Below are positions 36,272 through 44,517 of a DNA stretch of 64,000 nucleotides, piece by piece. The stretch's first letter is position 1; each line of letters begins with the position of its first letter. Origin of the DNA: Cesiribacter sp. SM1 (lineage in GTDB: Bacteria > Bacteroidota > Bacteroidia > Cytophagales > Cyclobacteriaceae); assembly GCF_020178975.1 (NCBI RefSeq), contig NZ_JAHXBU010000092.1, positions 372,001-436,000 on the forward strand, written 5' to 3'. The position numbers were made by a program, and so were the translations under genes. The notes under the pieces were generated by a model. That model saw only the letters and a list, made by a program, of their open reading frames with translations. It was not told where the DNA came from and did no database searches.

Positions 36272-37060
36272 ATGAAAACTACAACAGAAACAAACAACCT
36301 GAAGCCCATTAATACTTTAGGGAGTTTCCTGGCAGCAGGTTTACTCATATTTGGTGCAGCTTCCTGTAACCAGGAAGGTGGCAACCAGGATGCAGTTGCA
36401 ACTGAACAGGCTTATGAAGATGATCTGGAGGTGGAAAGCACACGCACCAACCAGCCAGTAAATAATACAGCAACAGACCAGTTTAACCAGTTCGACAGAA
36501 ATACCGACCAGCAGTGGGATCGGGATGAATTCAACACTGGCATGACCCAATCGGGAACCTACAATGAGTGGGATACAGACCGTGACGGATCACTCAATGA
36601 AAATGAATATAACGAAGGCATGCGTAACTGGCAGAGCCAGAACATGAACAACCAGGGCACCAACACAGGTACCACCAGTGGTACAACAGACAATACTGGT
36701 ACAACAGGTACTACTGGTACAACAGGTACTACTGGTACAACAGGTACTACTGATATGGGTACTTTCAATGACTGGGATACAAACCGTGATGGAAACATCA
36801 ACCAGGATGAATTCAATCAGCGAAGCTTTGATGCCTGGGATACCGACCGCAGCGGTACATTAAGCAACGATGAATATAACAGGGGTATGGGTACCATGAG
36901 AACAGGTGCTGGAACCGGAGCTGGTACAGGCACTGGAACTGGTACAGGTACTGACAATACCGGAACTGGAAACACTGGTACAGGCACTGGAACTGGTACT
37001 GGTACAGGCACCGGAACAGGTACTAACAATACCGGAACCGGTACTGGTGGCGGACTTTAA
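36272..37060 (+). CDS. EF-hand lipoprotein with Gly-Thr dipeptide repeats
   Basis: A 262-residue acidic protein. A hydrophobic N-terminus ends in GAASCN (lipobox). Four EF-hand-like calcium loops follow: FDRNTDQQWDRDEF, DTDRDGSLNENEY, DTNRDGNINQDEF and DTDRSGTLSNDEY. Between loops 2 and 3 is a TGTTGT repeat encoded by three identical 18-bp units, and the C-terminal 55 residues are GTGTGT with Asn interruptions. The protein is a calcium-binding surface lipoprotein; the repeats may be a flexible spacer. A strong terminator follows at 37112. Confidence 0.85.
   Translation: MKTTTETNNLKPINTLGSFLAAGLLIFGAASCNQEGGNQDAVATEQAYEDDLEVESTRTNQPVNNTATDQFNQFDRNTDQQWDRDEFNTGMTQSGTYNEWDTDRDGSLNENEYNEGMRNWQSQNMNNQGTNTGTTSGTTDNTGTTGTTGTTGTTGTTGTTDMGTFNDWDTNRDGNINQDEFNQRSFDAWDTDRSGTLSNDEYNRGMGTMRTGAGTGAGTGTGTGTGTDNTGTGNTGTGTGTGTGTGTGTGTNNTGTGTGGGL
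36695..36748 (+). repeat. Three identical 18-bp coding repeats
   Basis: Three consecutive perfect copies of ACTGGTACAACAGGTACT (36695, 36713, 36731), translating to a TGTTGT spacer in the EF-hand lipoprotein. Identity at the nucleotide level suggests recent slippage. Confidence 0.9.
36902..37054 (+). repeat. Degenerate GT-dipeptide repeat in the C-terminus
   Basis: A degenerate array of GGTACTGGAAC/GGTACAGGCACC hexamers (units of GGNACN) with two interruptions (GACAATACC and AACAATACC). It encodes alternating Gly-Thr to the C-terminal end of the EF-hand lipoprotein. Confidence 0.85.
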
Positions 37061-37111
37061 ACTGTACACCAGTTACTATACAAGTCTTTGATTATTATAA
37101 TACCTAAATAA

Positions 37112-37152
37112 AAGCCTCCCTATGTTGATGATGCATAGGGAGGCTTCTTTTT
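37112..37152 (+). terminator. Strong Rho-independent terminator
   Basis: AAGCCTCCCTATG (37112-37124) and CATAGGGAGGCTT (37134-37146) are a perfect 13-bp stem with a 9-nt loop, followed by cTTTTT. It ends the EF-hand lipoprotein transcript. Confidence 0.88.
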
Positions 37153-37272
37153 GGTAAGGCTCAACTTATGACCCTCCTGGATGATTGGGCTGCCTGAATT
37201 GCTTTGATCTATGGGGCTTCAGGCCAAATGGTTGATTCTTATTTAAAATTGTGAAAGCCAGTAAAAATGTGC

Positions 37273-37692
37273 TTACACTAACACATCAGCAGCTACTTTT
37301 TGCTCCTCTATCCAACTTTTAGCACTGGCTTCATCTGTAAAGTTTCTTGTCTGCAGATTTTTGTGCTCCTCAACCTTATCATGGGCTTTTTGCATAGAAG
37401 CTTCTCCGAATACATTTTCAGGAACAATAAAGGCTATGTAATTCACGCCATTACGCTCCATCTGTGGAAACCACACATCTTTTACGTATTCTCCCCCACC
37501 GGATGGATACACCTTGATACCGGTAAGATCTATGATACATTTTTTAAGCTTATAGTACTCAACCATTTTAAACTCATATTTAAGCACCCTCACCAGGTCA
37601 TCATATGAGATAAACCCACTTAACCGGGCATGGAGGCAGTTGAGCACTTTATCGTGGATCACACTTGCATTTTTTTCGATCAGGTCTTTCAT
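37273..37692 (-). CDS. STAS/SpoIIAA-like small protein
   Basis: A 139-residue soluble alpha/beta protein. It resembles the Bacteroidota STAS-like proteins: SYDDLVRVLKYEFKMVE, KKCIIDLTGIKV, VWFPQMERNGVNYIAFIVPENV and a C-terminal helix SAKSWIEEQ. It lacks the conserved phosphorylatable Ser of anti-anti-sigma factors as far as I can see, so its role is unknown. It is monocistronic, start ATG 37692. Confidence 0.6.
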   Translation of the reverse strand: MKDLIEKNASVIHDKVLNCLHARLSGFISYDDLVRVLKYEFKMVEYYKLKKCIIDLTGIKVYPSGGGEYVKDVWFPQMERNGVNYIAFIVPENVFGEASMQKAHDKVEEHKNLQTRNFTDEASAKSWIEEQKVAADVLV

Positions 37693-38176
37693 GCTTTTAT
37701 GTTTTCTATAATCAGAGCGTATTATCTGGGTGGGTTTTATTCAATGTCATCAAGCCTTTTCCCTAATAACTTCCCAGCAGCAGAGAAATTGTCAGTGAAG
37801 GGAACAGCACTATTTTATATTAAAGGCATCGTATATCTGAAATAAATAGCACAGGCTCTTATTGCTTTTATACAACTTAAAACTTGATTAGTATTAATAG
37901 TGCAAAGATATACTAATGGTATACCCTTAGAAAATCTATTAGCAACCAAACATTACTCTGGGAATAATTATACTAACCAGATATTCAAACCTTTTTTATA
38001 GCTGTTATACCCCTTGAGGAGCGTTTATTTTATTATTTAATTGAAATAGATACCAAATAATACATAAGGCTTAATATTTTATCAGTTTTCTGCCTTACTT
38101 CCCACCAAACTTCAGATTTAGAACAGATTCCCATCATAGGTTTGCCATAGATTTTAACTTAAAACAAAGCTTAACC
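37693..38176. other. AT-rich gap containing the PepSY promoter
   Basis: About 480 AT-rich bases between divergent genes. The only element I can support is TAGGTTTG at 38137-38144, an exact TAnnTTTG match 32 nt before the ATG at 38177. The rest shows no coding or RNA signal. Confidence 0.45.
38137..38144 (+). promoter_or_regulatory. TAnnTTTG -7 promoter element
   Basis: TAGGTTTG matches the Bacteroidota -7 consensus exactly. A weak TTTA lies about 17 nt further upstream in place of the -33 TTG. It fits a start point about 25 nt before the PepSY lipoprotein ATG. Confidence 0.45.
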
Positions 38177-38623
38177 ATGATGAAATCAACAATTTATCTC
38201 CTGGCAGTACTCTCACTCTGCGCTTTCTCCTGCGAGGATGATCTGGCGCAAAAGGATGTACCGGAAGCTGTTCAGGCTGGTTTTTCAGCCGGGTTTCCCG
38301 AGGCAGCACGGGTGGAGTGGGAAAAAGCGGGCGAGCGCTATGAGGTGGAGTTTATCTTCAACAACCTGGAACACGAAGCAATACTCAGCACTGCCGGAGA
38401 GGTGCTTAAGTTCAAGCATGATGTGCAGGCTACGGATTTACCTGAAGCTGTAAAAAATTCCATTAGCCAGAACTACAGCGGCATGATGATATCAGACCCG
38501 GAAAAAGTGCAGCAGGGCAACCAGGAGTACTACCAGTTAGAGCTTGAAAAAGAAGAGCAGGAAATGCACCTGGTGTTTTCAACTGATGGGCAACAGCAGT
38601 CAGAGCCCACCTACTGGGACTAG
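38177..38623 (+). CDS. PepSY-like periplasmic lipoprotein
   Basis: A 148-residue protein with a lipobox (LCAFSCED). Two PepSY-like/beta-lactamase-inhibitor-like modules follow: VPEAVQAGFSAGFPEAARVEW with YEVEFIFNN, and LPEAVKNSISQNYSG with YYQLELEKEEQEMHLVFS. Such small secreted modules are often located beside OmpR-type two-component systems in Bacteroidota and may modulate their kinases. A related module is the N-terminus of the protein at 41725. A terminator follows at 38641. Confidence 0.8.
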   Translation: MMKSTIYLLAVLSLCAFSCEDDLAQKDVPEAVQAGFSAGFPEAARVEWEKAGERYEVEFIFNNLEHEAILSTAGEVLKFKHDVQATDLPEAVKNSISQNYSGMMISDPEKVQQGNQEYYQLELEKEEQEMHLVFSTDGQQQSEPTYWD

Positions 38624-38640
38624 TCTCACAGTTATCCTTC

Positions 38641-38688
38641 AAAAATCAGATTGTCCGGACTTGCTGGTTCCGGTCAATCTGATTTTTT
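38641..38688 (+). terminator. Rho-independent terminator after the PepSY lipoprotein
   Basis: AAAAATCAGATTG (38641-38653) pairs perfectly with CAATCTGATTTTT (38675-38687); inner CCGG/CCGG can extend the stem. The T-run is part of the 3' arm. It separates this gene from the VTT-domain gene. Confidence 0.8.
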
Positions 38689-38789
38689 AATCCTATCCAA
38701 ATCTGCTTTAGCAAAAAGAAGAGACTGGTTTTACCATCATGCCACTGCTAATGCAATGCAGATAAACGAATCCTGTCTTTGTGACAAAC

Positions 38790-39539
38790 ATGCAAAAGCT
38801 TAAAAGCAGCAGTACAGGCAAAAAAAATGCCGGCTCCGGTAAAGAAAAATCAGCCAGCCAAAGCAGGTGGCCTCTCCTGGTTACTGTTCTTCTGATTGGA
38901 TGCCTGATCGCATCTTATTTTATTTTCCCTTCCTTTCAGCGCTCCATAGACGAGGGCTGGCAGGTACTGACCAGTGGCAATGAAGAGCAGATATCTAAGT
39001 GGGTGAGTCAGTTTGGCATCTGGGGACCTGCATTTATTATACTGGCAATGGTTGCGCAGATGTTTCTGCTCGTTATTAATGTAGTGGCCCTGATGCTGGT
39101 TTCCATTATTGCGTATGGGCCGGTATGGGGCTCCTTACTGGCCATTACAGCTGTACTTGTAGCATCCAGCATTGGTTTTGTTATTGGCAGAAGTCTTGGA
39201 GAGGCTGGTGTTATCAAACTGATTGGTAAAAAAGCAGAGAAGAAGGTATCTGGCTTTATGGAGCGATATGGTGTGTGGGCAATCGTAATTGCCCGTTTGT
39301 CTCCTTTTCTCTCCAATGATGCCGTAAGCTTTGTGGCCGGCCTTGCCCGTATGAACTATTTTAAATTTATAGGAGCAACCCTGGCAGGCATTATACCGCT
39401 TACGCTCTTACTGGCCTGGATGGGAGAAAATAGTGAAAGACTGAAAAACGGTCTTATCTGGGTATCCGTTATCAGCTTAGCCATTTTTATAGGTTATGTT
39501 ATTTATCAAAAGTACTTCAATAAAAAAAAGAGCTCCTAA
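38790..39539 (+). CDS. TVP38/TMEM64 (VTT domain, DedA-like) membrane protein
   Basis: A 249-residue protein: a Ser/Lys-rich cytoplasmic tail, one helix, then the VTT core with VIGRSLGEAG, GVWAIVIARLSPFLSNDAVSF and the conserved FVAGLARMNYFKFIGATL. The VTT/DedA superfamily moves lipids, including undecaprenyl or phosphatidylethanolamine, across membranes. The ATG at 38790 is chosen over the GTG at 38781. The neighbouring PAP2 phosphatase and PepSY/two-component genes suggest envelope maintenance, inferred. Confidence 0.85.
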   Translation: MQKLKSSSTGKKNAGSGKEKSASQSRWPLLVTVLLIGCLIASYFIFPSFQRSIDEGWQVLTSGNEEQISKWVSQFGIWGPAFIILAMVAQMFLLVINVVALMLVSIIAYGPVWGSLLAITAVLVASSIGFVIGRSLGEAGVIKLIGKKAEKKVSGFMERYGVWAIVIARLSPFLSNDAVSFVAGLARMNYFKFIGATLAGIIPLTLLLAWMGENSERLKNGLIWVSVISLAIFIGYVIYQKYFNKKKSS

Positions 39540-39612
39540 ACCATGTAAACAGAATTTTACTTAACTGGATGGCCGCTTAAAATATGGTTCAGCTATATTC
39601 TTCCCTGATGTG

Positions 39613-39624
39613 TGACAAAAATCA
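39613..39624. promoter_or_regulatory. FNR-like site upstream of the OmpR-type regulator
   Basis: TGACAAAAATCA matches the core seen at 26236 (TGATATAAATCA) and 29828 (TGACATAAATCA). The distance to the start codon of the downstream gene is 84 nt, nearly identical to the other two (87 and 85). Flanks are asymmetric, so this is the weakest of the three. Confidence 0.4.
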
Positions 39625-39708
39625 ATTTTCAATCTAAAGGATTAGTATTGGGGTAAGGCCTTAGCTGCAGCCTGGTGTGAGGTTTAAAGAGCAGGTGAAC
39701 TTAAGAAG

Positions 39709-40383
39709 ATGAAGATATTAGTTATTGAAGACGAGCAGGACTTAAAAGAATCCATTGTAACCTATTTACAGCAGGTAGGCTACTTGTGTGAATCAGCAGA
39801 AAATTTTAGAGAAGCCAGGGATAAAATTGCCTTCTATGAGTATGCCTGCGTGCTGGCAGACCTTACCCTGCCCGGCGGCAATGGCCTTGAGCTGGTACGT
39901 ATGCTAAAGGAAAACAATCCGGATACCGGCATCATCATTATATCCGCCAAAGATGCCCTGGATGATAAGATCACAGGTCTTGACCTTGGGGCAGACGATT
40001 ACCTGACGAAGCCTTTCCACCTCTCTGAGCTGAACGCCCGGCTTAAATCTGTGATCAGGCGCAGAAACTTTCAGGGCATGAAGGTGCTGGAAGCCGGATC
40101 CATCAAGATTTTTCCTGATGCAGCAGAGGTAACCGTTGAGGAAAAAAAACTAACCCTCACCAAAAAAGAATACGACCTCCTGCTCTACCTGATCTCCAAT
40201 AAAAACAGGGTTATCACCAAATATTCAATCGCGGAACATCTTTGGGGCGACCATGCAGAAAGCCTTGATTCGCTTGATTTTGTATATACCCACATGAAAA
40301 ACCTGCGCCGCAAGCTGCTCGATGCAGGCGCAGAAGATTATATACAGACGGTTTATGGACTGGGATATAAATTCAGCTGCTGA
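39709..40383 (+). CDS. OmpR/PhoB family response regulator
   Basis: A 224-residue regulator. The receiver domain has the acidic pocket ED (7-8), the phosphoacceptor D51 in VLADLTLPGG and K101 in YLTKPF. The C-terminal winged helix (about 130-224) includes LTKKEYDLLLYLISNKNRV and YIQTVYGLGYKF. Its stop TGA overlaps the kinase ATG by one base, so it is coupled with the following histidine kinase. Confidence 0.93.
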   Translation: MKILVIEDEQDLKESIVTYLQQVGYLCESAENFREARDKIAFYEYACVLADLTLPGGNGLELVRMLKENNPDTGIIIISAKDALDDKITGLDLGADDYLTKPFHLSELNARLKSVIRRRNFQGMKVLEAGSIKIFPDAAEVTVEEKKLTLTKKEYDLLLYLISNKNRVITKYSIAEHLWGDHAESLDSLDFVYTHMKNLRRKLLDAGAEDYIQTVYGLGYKFSC

Positions 40384-41657
40384 TGCGCGTACTAACCAAA
40401 ACAAGCCTGTACTACCTGTTAGTCTCGGTAGTGGTTTTCCTGGTAGGCGGTACCAGCTTTTACTGGATTATGCAGCGCGAGATTTACGACGAGGTAGACG
40501 ACCAGCTTTTTACAGATAAAGAAAACATCATTGAATTTATCAGGCAGCACAACCGCCTGCCCAGCGTAACCTCTGGCATATCAGAAGCTATAATTGTTAA
40601 AGAAGCCAGGCAGGTAACCCCTACCCTCGAGGAGCTGGCAGATACCCTTATTTACAGCAGCTACGACGAAGAATACGTTTACTTCAGGCGCCTGACCTTT
40701 ACTACCTACCAGAATGGTAAACCTTATGAATACACCATCTTAAAGTCACTCACAGATTTTGAAGATTTGTTTGAAAGCACCATGCTTGCGATGGGCTGGA
40801 TATTCCTGCTGCTGTTAATAGGTCTGGTGCTGATCAACTATTATATCAACAAAACCATCTGGCAGCCTTTTTATGATATTTTAAGCAAAATTAAGCGCTA
40901 CAGCCTAAGCAAGTATACACCCCTGCAGCTAAAGCCCACCAGCACCAAAGAATTTCAGGAGCTCCGCGAGGTGCTGCTGGTGATGACAGATAAAATTTAC
41001 CGTGATTACCTGAACCTGAAGGAATTCACCGAAAATGCATCGCACGAAATTCAAACGCCCCTGGCCATTGTAAACAACAAGCTGGAGCTTTTTATGCAGG
41101 CTGAAAACCTTAGCCCCCAGCAGGCCCGGATGCTTGAAGAGATGTATACCCCCCTGAACCGACTGGGGCGCCTGAACAAAGCCCTGATCCTGCTCACCCG
41201 CATTGAAAACCAGGAGTTTGCCGAACAGGAAAACCTACCCCTGCACCTACTGGTAGAGGAACAGCTGGAGCAACTGCAGGAGATGATTAACATGCATGGC
41301 ATTGCCACCATAACCAAAGCACTGGAGCCTGTGTACATTAACGTTAACCGCGGGCTAGCGGAGATCCTTATTTCCAATCTACTGGTGAATGCTATCAGGC
41401 ATAACCAGGCAGGGGGCAGTATAGACCTGTCTCTGAACGGGGAACGGCTTTGTATCAAAAATACAGGGGAGGCCAGGGCAGCATCCACAGAACAGTATTT
41501 CACCCGCTTTAAAAGTGGTAGTAATGTAGCAGACTCCCTTGGAATTGGCCTGGCGCTTGTTAAAAAAATCTGTGAACTCTATACTCTTAAGCCCTCCTAT
41601 GAATATGCTGATGGCCAGCATATGCTATGTATTAATTTCCGGAGCAACCAAGCTTAG
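40383..41657 (+). CDS. Sensor histidine kinase
   Basis: A 424-residue inner-membrane kinase with helices at about 8-30 and 135-155 and a periplasmic loop between. The H-box NASHEIQTPLAIV (H about 220), the N-box NLLVNAIRHNQAGG and the G-box SLGIGLALVKK are present. Its partner regulator precedes it with one-base overlap. The PepSY-containing protein follows 67 bp downstream and may sense or modulate the kinase. Confidence 0.92.
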   Translation: MRVLTKTSLYYLLVSVVVFLVGGTSFYWIMQREIYDEVDDQLFTDKENIIEFIRQHNRLPSVTSGISEAIIVKEARQVTPTLEELADTLIYSSYDEEYVYFRRLTFTTYQNGKPYEYTILKSLTDFEDLFESTMLAMGWIFLLLLIGLVLINYYINKTIWQPFYDILSKIKRYSLSKYTPLQLKPTSTKEFQELREVLLVMTDKIYRDYLNLKEFTENASHEIQTPLAIVNNKLELFMQAENLSPQQARMLEEMYTPLNRLGRLNKALILLTRIENQEFAEQENLPLHLLVEEQLEQLQEMINMHGIATITKALEPVYINVNRGLAEILISNLLVNAIRHNQAGGSIDLSLNGERLCIKNTGEARAASTEQYFTRFKSGSNVADSLGIGLALVKKICELYTLKPSYEYADGQHMLCINFRSNQA

Positions 41658-41724
41658 CCAAAACTTCAGAATTTCTTCAGAATGGGTGCGTATTCTTGAT
41701 CAGTAAAAGCAATACAGTTTAGAG

Positions 41725-42975
41725 ATGATGAAGTTGGCAATAATTTTTTTAACAATGCTGGGTATTAGCGGATGTGATAATCCGTGGGGCAATACCCAAA
41801 TACCCGAGCCGGTAGAAGAGCGTTTCGTAAAAATGCACCCTACAGCAGAGCGGGTAGCCTGGCAGCTCCAAAATGGTAATTACCTGGTAGATTTTGAAAT
41901 AAGCACTCGTGAACGAAGTGCCATGTTTAGTGCTGACGGGAGTTTACTGGCGTACAGCGAGGAAATTGACGAACAGTATTTGCCAGGCGCATCGCTTGAT
42001 TATCTGCAACATAACTTTGGCGATGAGTCCATAGATGAAGTACATCGCGTACAGCAGGACCAGCAAACCTATTATAAAGTACAAATCAATAAAGACGAAG
42101 CAGAGGCCCTGCTGCTGTTTGATGAAAAAGGCAGTCTGCTGGAGGAGCAAAATGCTGTACAAACAGCCCTAATTTCGTCTCCCCCCAATGCTGCCAACCA
42201 TACAGCCACTGCCCTGCCCAAGCCTGAAGCAAGGTGGGAGCTGCCTTCAGATCTGCGGGAGGTATCTGGAATTGCCCTGCTCGAAAGAGATGTGATTGCC
42301 TGTGTACAGGATGAAGATGGTATTATTTTCCTGTATGACCTGAATAAGCAAACCATAACGCGCAGGGTTAAGTTTGCCGAAGGTGGCGACTATGAAGGCA
42401 TCGCCCTGGTAAACAATACTGCTTATGTGCTTCGCAGTGATGGCGCAATCTACGAGGTTTCTCCTCTAAGAGATGGTGAACCCAAAGCCATTCTTCATGA
42501 GTCAGTGCTGTCAAAAACCCATGATGCCGAAGGGCTGGGATACGACAAGGCAAACAACAGGCTGCTCATTGCTCCCAAAGGCTACGACGAAAGCCTTGGA
42601 GACTATCATGGCATTTATGCTTTCTCACTTGCTGATAAAAAAATGCAGAAAGAGCCGGTAATAAAAGTTTCAGTCACTCAGGAGAAGCTGCTATCTGCCG
42701 GTAAAAAGCAAAAGAACAAGTACAATGTTCTGCAACCTTCCTCCCTGGATTTCAATGGTGCTACAGGAGAGCTTTACCTGATGGATTCCAAAAACCACCT
42801 GCTGCTTACCATCAATATGCAGGGTGAGGTACAGAAGCTTATACACCTTGATGAAGAGCAGCTGCGGCAGCCGGAAGGCTTTAGCTTCAGCGATACCGGG
42901 GAGCTCTATATTTCCAGTGAGGGCAGCAAGAAGGAGCCTGGAGTAATTCTGAAGTTTTCCAAAGGTCTAAACTGA
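41725..42975 (+). CDS. Lipoprotein fusing PepSY-like and SdiA-regulated (YjiK-like) domains
   Basis: A 416-residue protein with a lipobox (GISGCD). Residues about 25-140 carry the PepSY-like module (AERVAWQLQNGNYLVDFEIS, YYKVQINKDEAEALLLF). Residues about 170-416 form a six-bladed beta-propeller of the SdiA-regulated/YjiK type (LREVSGIALLERDVIACVQDE, GGDYEGIALVNNTAYVL, LSKTHDAEGLGYDKANNRLL, QPEGFSFSDTGELYISSEG). It is outside the cytoplasm, downstream of the kinase gene. The combination of domains is unusual to me. Confidence 0.8.
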   Translation: MMKLAIIFLTMLGISGCDNPWGNTQIPEPVEERFVKMHPTAERVAWQLQNGNYLVDFEISTRERSAMFSADGSLLAYSEEIDEQYLPGASLDYLQHNFGDESIDEVHRVQQDQQTYYKVQINKDEAEALLLFDEKGSLLEEQNAVQTALISSPPNAANHTATALPKPEARWELPSDLREVSGIALLERDVIACVQDEDGIIFLYDLNKQTITRRVKFAEGGDYEGIALVNNTAYVLRSDGAIYEVSPLRDGEPKAILHESVLSKTHDAEGLGYDKANNRLLIAPKGYDESLGDYHGIYAFSLADKKMQKEPVIKVSVTQEKLLSAGKKQKNKYNVLQPSSLDFNGATGELYLMDSKNHLLLTINMQGEVQKLIHLDEEQLRQPEGFSFSDTGELYISSEGSKKEPGVILKFSKGLN

Positions 42976-42989
42976 TAGAAAGCACACAG

Positions 42990-43892
42990 ATGAACATTTC
43001 ACGCTCCAGGCATACTACCCTCATGAACATTTACAACATTCCGCTGCTTTGGCTTTTGCTTTGCCTGCACCTCCTGCTGTTGCCGGTATATGTTGCTGCC
43101 CAGGATCTGCCAGCAGTTGGTTATGCAGATTCTTCCCTGCAGCGTTGTGTGGTACGCCTTCCTAAAGTACCAGAGCTGCAGCTAAGGCTGCCCTCTTACA
43201 TAACGCCACAGTTCATTAAAACATCGGCCTTGGCCGTTGCAGGAATAAGCATTTGGTCTGTAACCTATGAGCATCTGGATGAACCCGTGCGGGAGGCCAG
43301 CCTACGCTACAGACCCGATATAGCTACCCGTACTGCCGATCTGTTTGAACCACTGGGACGGCAGAAATACCTGGCCCCACTTGCAGGTTTAGCCATAGTG
43401 AGCGGAATTGCCGCCAGGGATGAAAAGCTCCGGCAGGCCGGCATTATATCCATGGGTAGTATATTAACAAATGCAGTGGTAACCCATAGCCTGAAGAGAG
43501 CCTTTCAACGGCACAGGCCCAGTGCAACAGATGACAACGACCTCTTCGACGGGCCACTGCAAAAAACTACAAACACTTCTTTTCCTTCCTCTCATACCTC
43601 AACCGCATTCACCGTGGCCACCTCCTTTGCTACAGTGTACCACCTTCATAAATACATCCCTCCCATCGCCTATGGTATTGCTTCACTGGTAGGCATATCC
43701 AGAATACAGCACAATGCACACTGGGCCACAGATGTACTGGCGGGAGCAGCTGTGGGTTATCTTAGCGCAAAAGGTGTAAGCTATCTGTACAAGATCACAA
43801 ACGAGAAATTAAGCGCAAAAAAGGCCTCCTTTATCATGTTGCCCACCATGAGTCCTGATGCCATGGGCCTTAGCCTGTCGCTCACTTTCTGA
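42990..43892 (+). CDS. PAP2 family phosphatase, secreted
   Basis: A 300-residue protein with an N-terminal signal or anchor segment (LLWLLLCLHLLLLPVYVAAQ). The PAP2 motifs are LKRAFQRHRPS, SFPSSHTSTAF and RIQHNAHWATDVLAGAAVG. They form the active site of lipid phosphate phosphatases. A likely substrate is a polyprenyl or phosphatidic phosphate in the periplasm. The first ATG is 42990; a second at 43023 would shorten the leader. It lies 14 bp after the SdiA-regulated protein, so in the same unit. Confidence 0.88.
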   Translation: MNISRSRHTTLMNIYNIPLLWLLLCLHLLLLPVYVAAQDLPAVGYADSSLQRCVVRLPKVPELQLRLPSYITPQFIKTSALAVAGISIWSVTYEHLDEPVREASLRYRPDIATRTADLFEPLGRQKYLAPLAGLAIVSGIAARDEKLRQAGIISMGSILTNAVVTHSLKRAFQRHRPSATDDNDLFDGPLQKTTNTSFPSSHTSTAFTVATSFATVYHLHKYIPPIAYGIASLVGISRIQHNAHWATDVLAGAAVGYLSAKGVSYLYKITNEKLSAKKASFIMLPTMSPDAMGLSLSLTF

Positions 43893-43942
43893 ACAGCTCC
43901 TGCCTGCCCCCTATTGCTCAAACCGGCTACTGTCAAACACAG

Positions 43943-43978
43943 CAAAAGCACTAACTCAGGGAGCCAGTGCTTTTGTTT
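43943..43978. terminator. Terminator between convergent genes
   Basis: CAAAAGCACT (43943-43952) and AGTGCTTTTG (43966-43975) form a perfect 10-bp stem, followed by TTT on the plus strand. It lies 50 bp after the PAP2 stop and 26 bp from the copper-protein stop, and could serve both. Confidence 0.7.
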
Positions 43979-44001
43979 ATGTTCTGTTGTATTGTAAAGG
44001 A

Positions 44002-44334
44002 TTAAGCACCCACACCGGCATAGCTACGGCATGCCTGTTCACATTCGCGGCAGGCGCGGGCACATTCCTGGCAATGATCGGTTTCATGCTTTGCACATTC
44101 ATCTCCACAGGCTTTGCAAATCTCTGCACATTGCTGCAAAACTGCACCTGCATAAGCAGAGTGTGAGGCTACATAGCTGTGCGCCAGCATACAGATCTTG
44201 GCACAATCCCTGTCCAGGCGAATGCACTTCACCATCATTTTAATATTATCTTCATCCAGGCAGGCATCTGCACACATATCACAGGCAGCGGCACATTGTG
44301 CCAGTTTTTGAAGCAATTCTTTATCGTGAGCCAT
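44002..44334 (-). CDS. Cys-rich four-helix-bundle copper-binding protein (DUF326/Csp-like)
   Basis: A 110-residue protein with sixteen cysteines in helical spacing: CAAACDMCADAC, then CIRLDRDCAKIC, CAEICKACGDEC and CQECARACRECEQAC. This is the pattern of the copper storage/four-helix bundle family, in which the Cys line the inside of the bundle and bind Cu(I). There is no signal peptide, so it is cytosolic. The gene lies 183 bp downstream of the HMA-AraC regulator on the same strand, with a dyad at 44413-44430 between them. Confidence 0.9.
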   Translation of the reverse strand: MAHDKELLQKLAQCAAACDMCADACLDEDNIKMMVKCIRLDRDCAKICMLAHSYVASHSAYAGAVLQQCAEICKACGDECAKHETDHCQECARACRECEQACRSYAGVGA

Positions 44335-44412
44335 GATTAAAAAGTTTAGTTATAAAAAAAAATCATCTGAAGTTTTAAACGCTTAGATTGCCTTCAGGTT
44401 TATTAACAACTC

Positions 44413-44430
44413 CTGTAGGGAGCCCTACAG
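44413..44430. promoter_or_regulatory. Dyad between the HMA-AraC regulator and the copper-protein gene
   Basis: CTGTAGGG-AG-CCCTACAG is a perfect 8+2+8 dyad, 79 bp upstream of the copper-binding-protein start. There is no T-tract, so an operator is more likely than a terminator. Metal-regulator dyads of this size exist, but I cannot match the text to a known consensus. Confidence 0.45.
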
Positions 44431-44517
44431 CGATACAAGATTTTGTTTTTGATGTATGAAAAAATGACACACCAGCTATAACCCTTTTTGCAAATGAGTA
44501 CATACAAAGATTCTATG

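Noticed and set aside
36559-37069. Antisense ORFs rich in Val-Pro or Ser-Thr repeats
   Set aside because: They are reverse readings of the GT-repeat region of the EF-hand lipoprotein.
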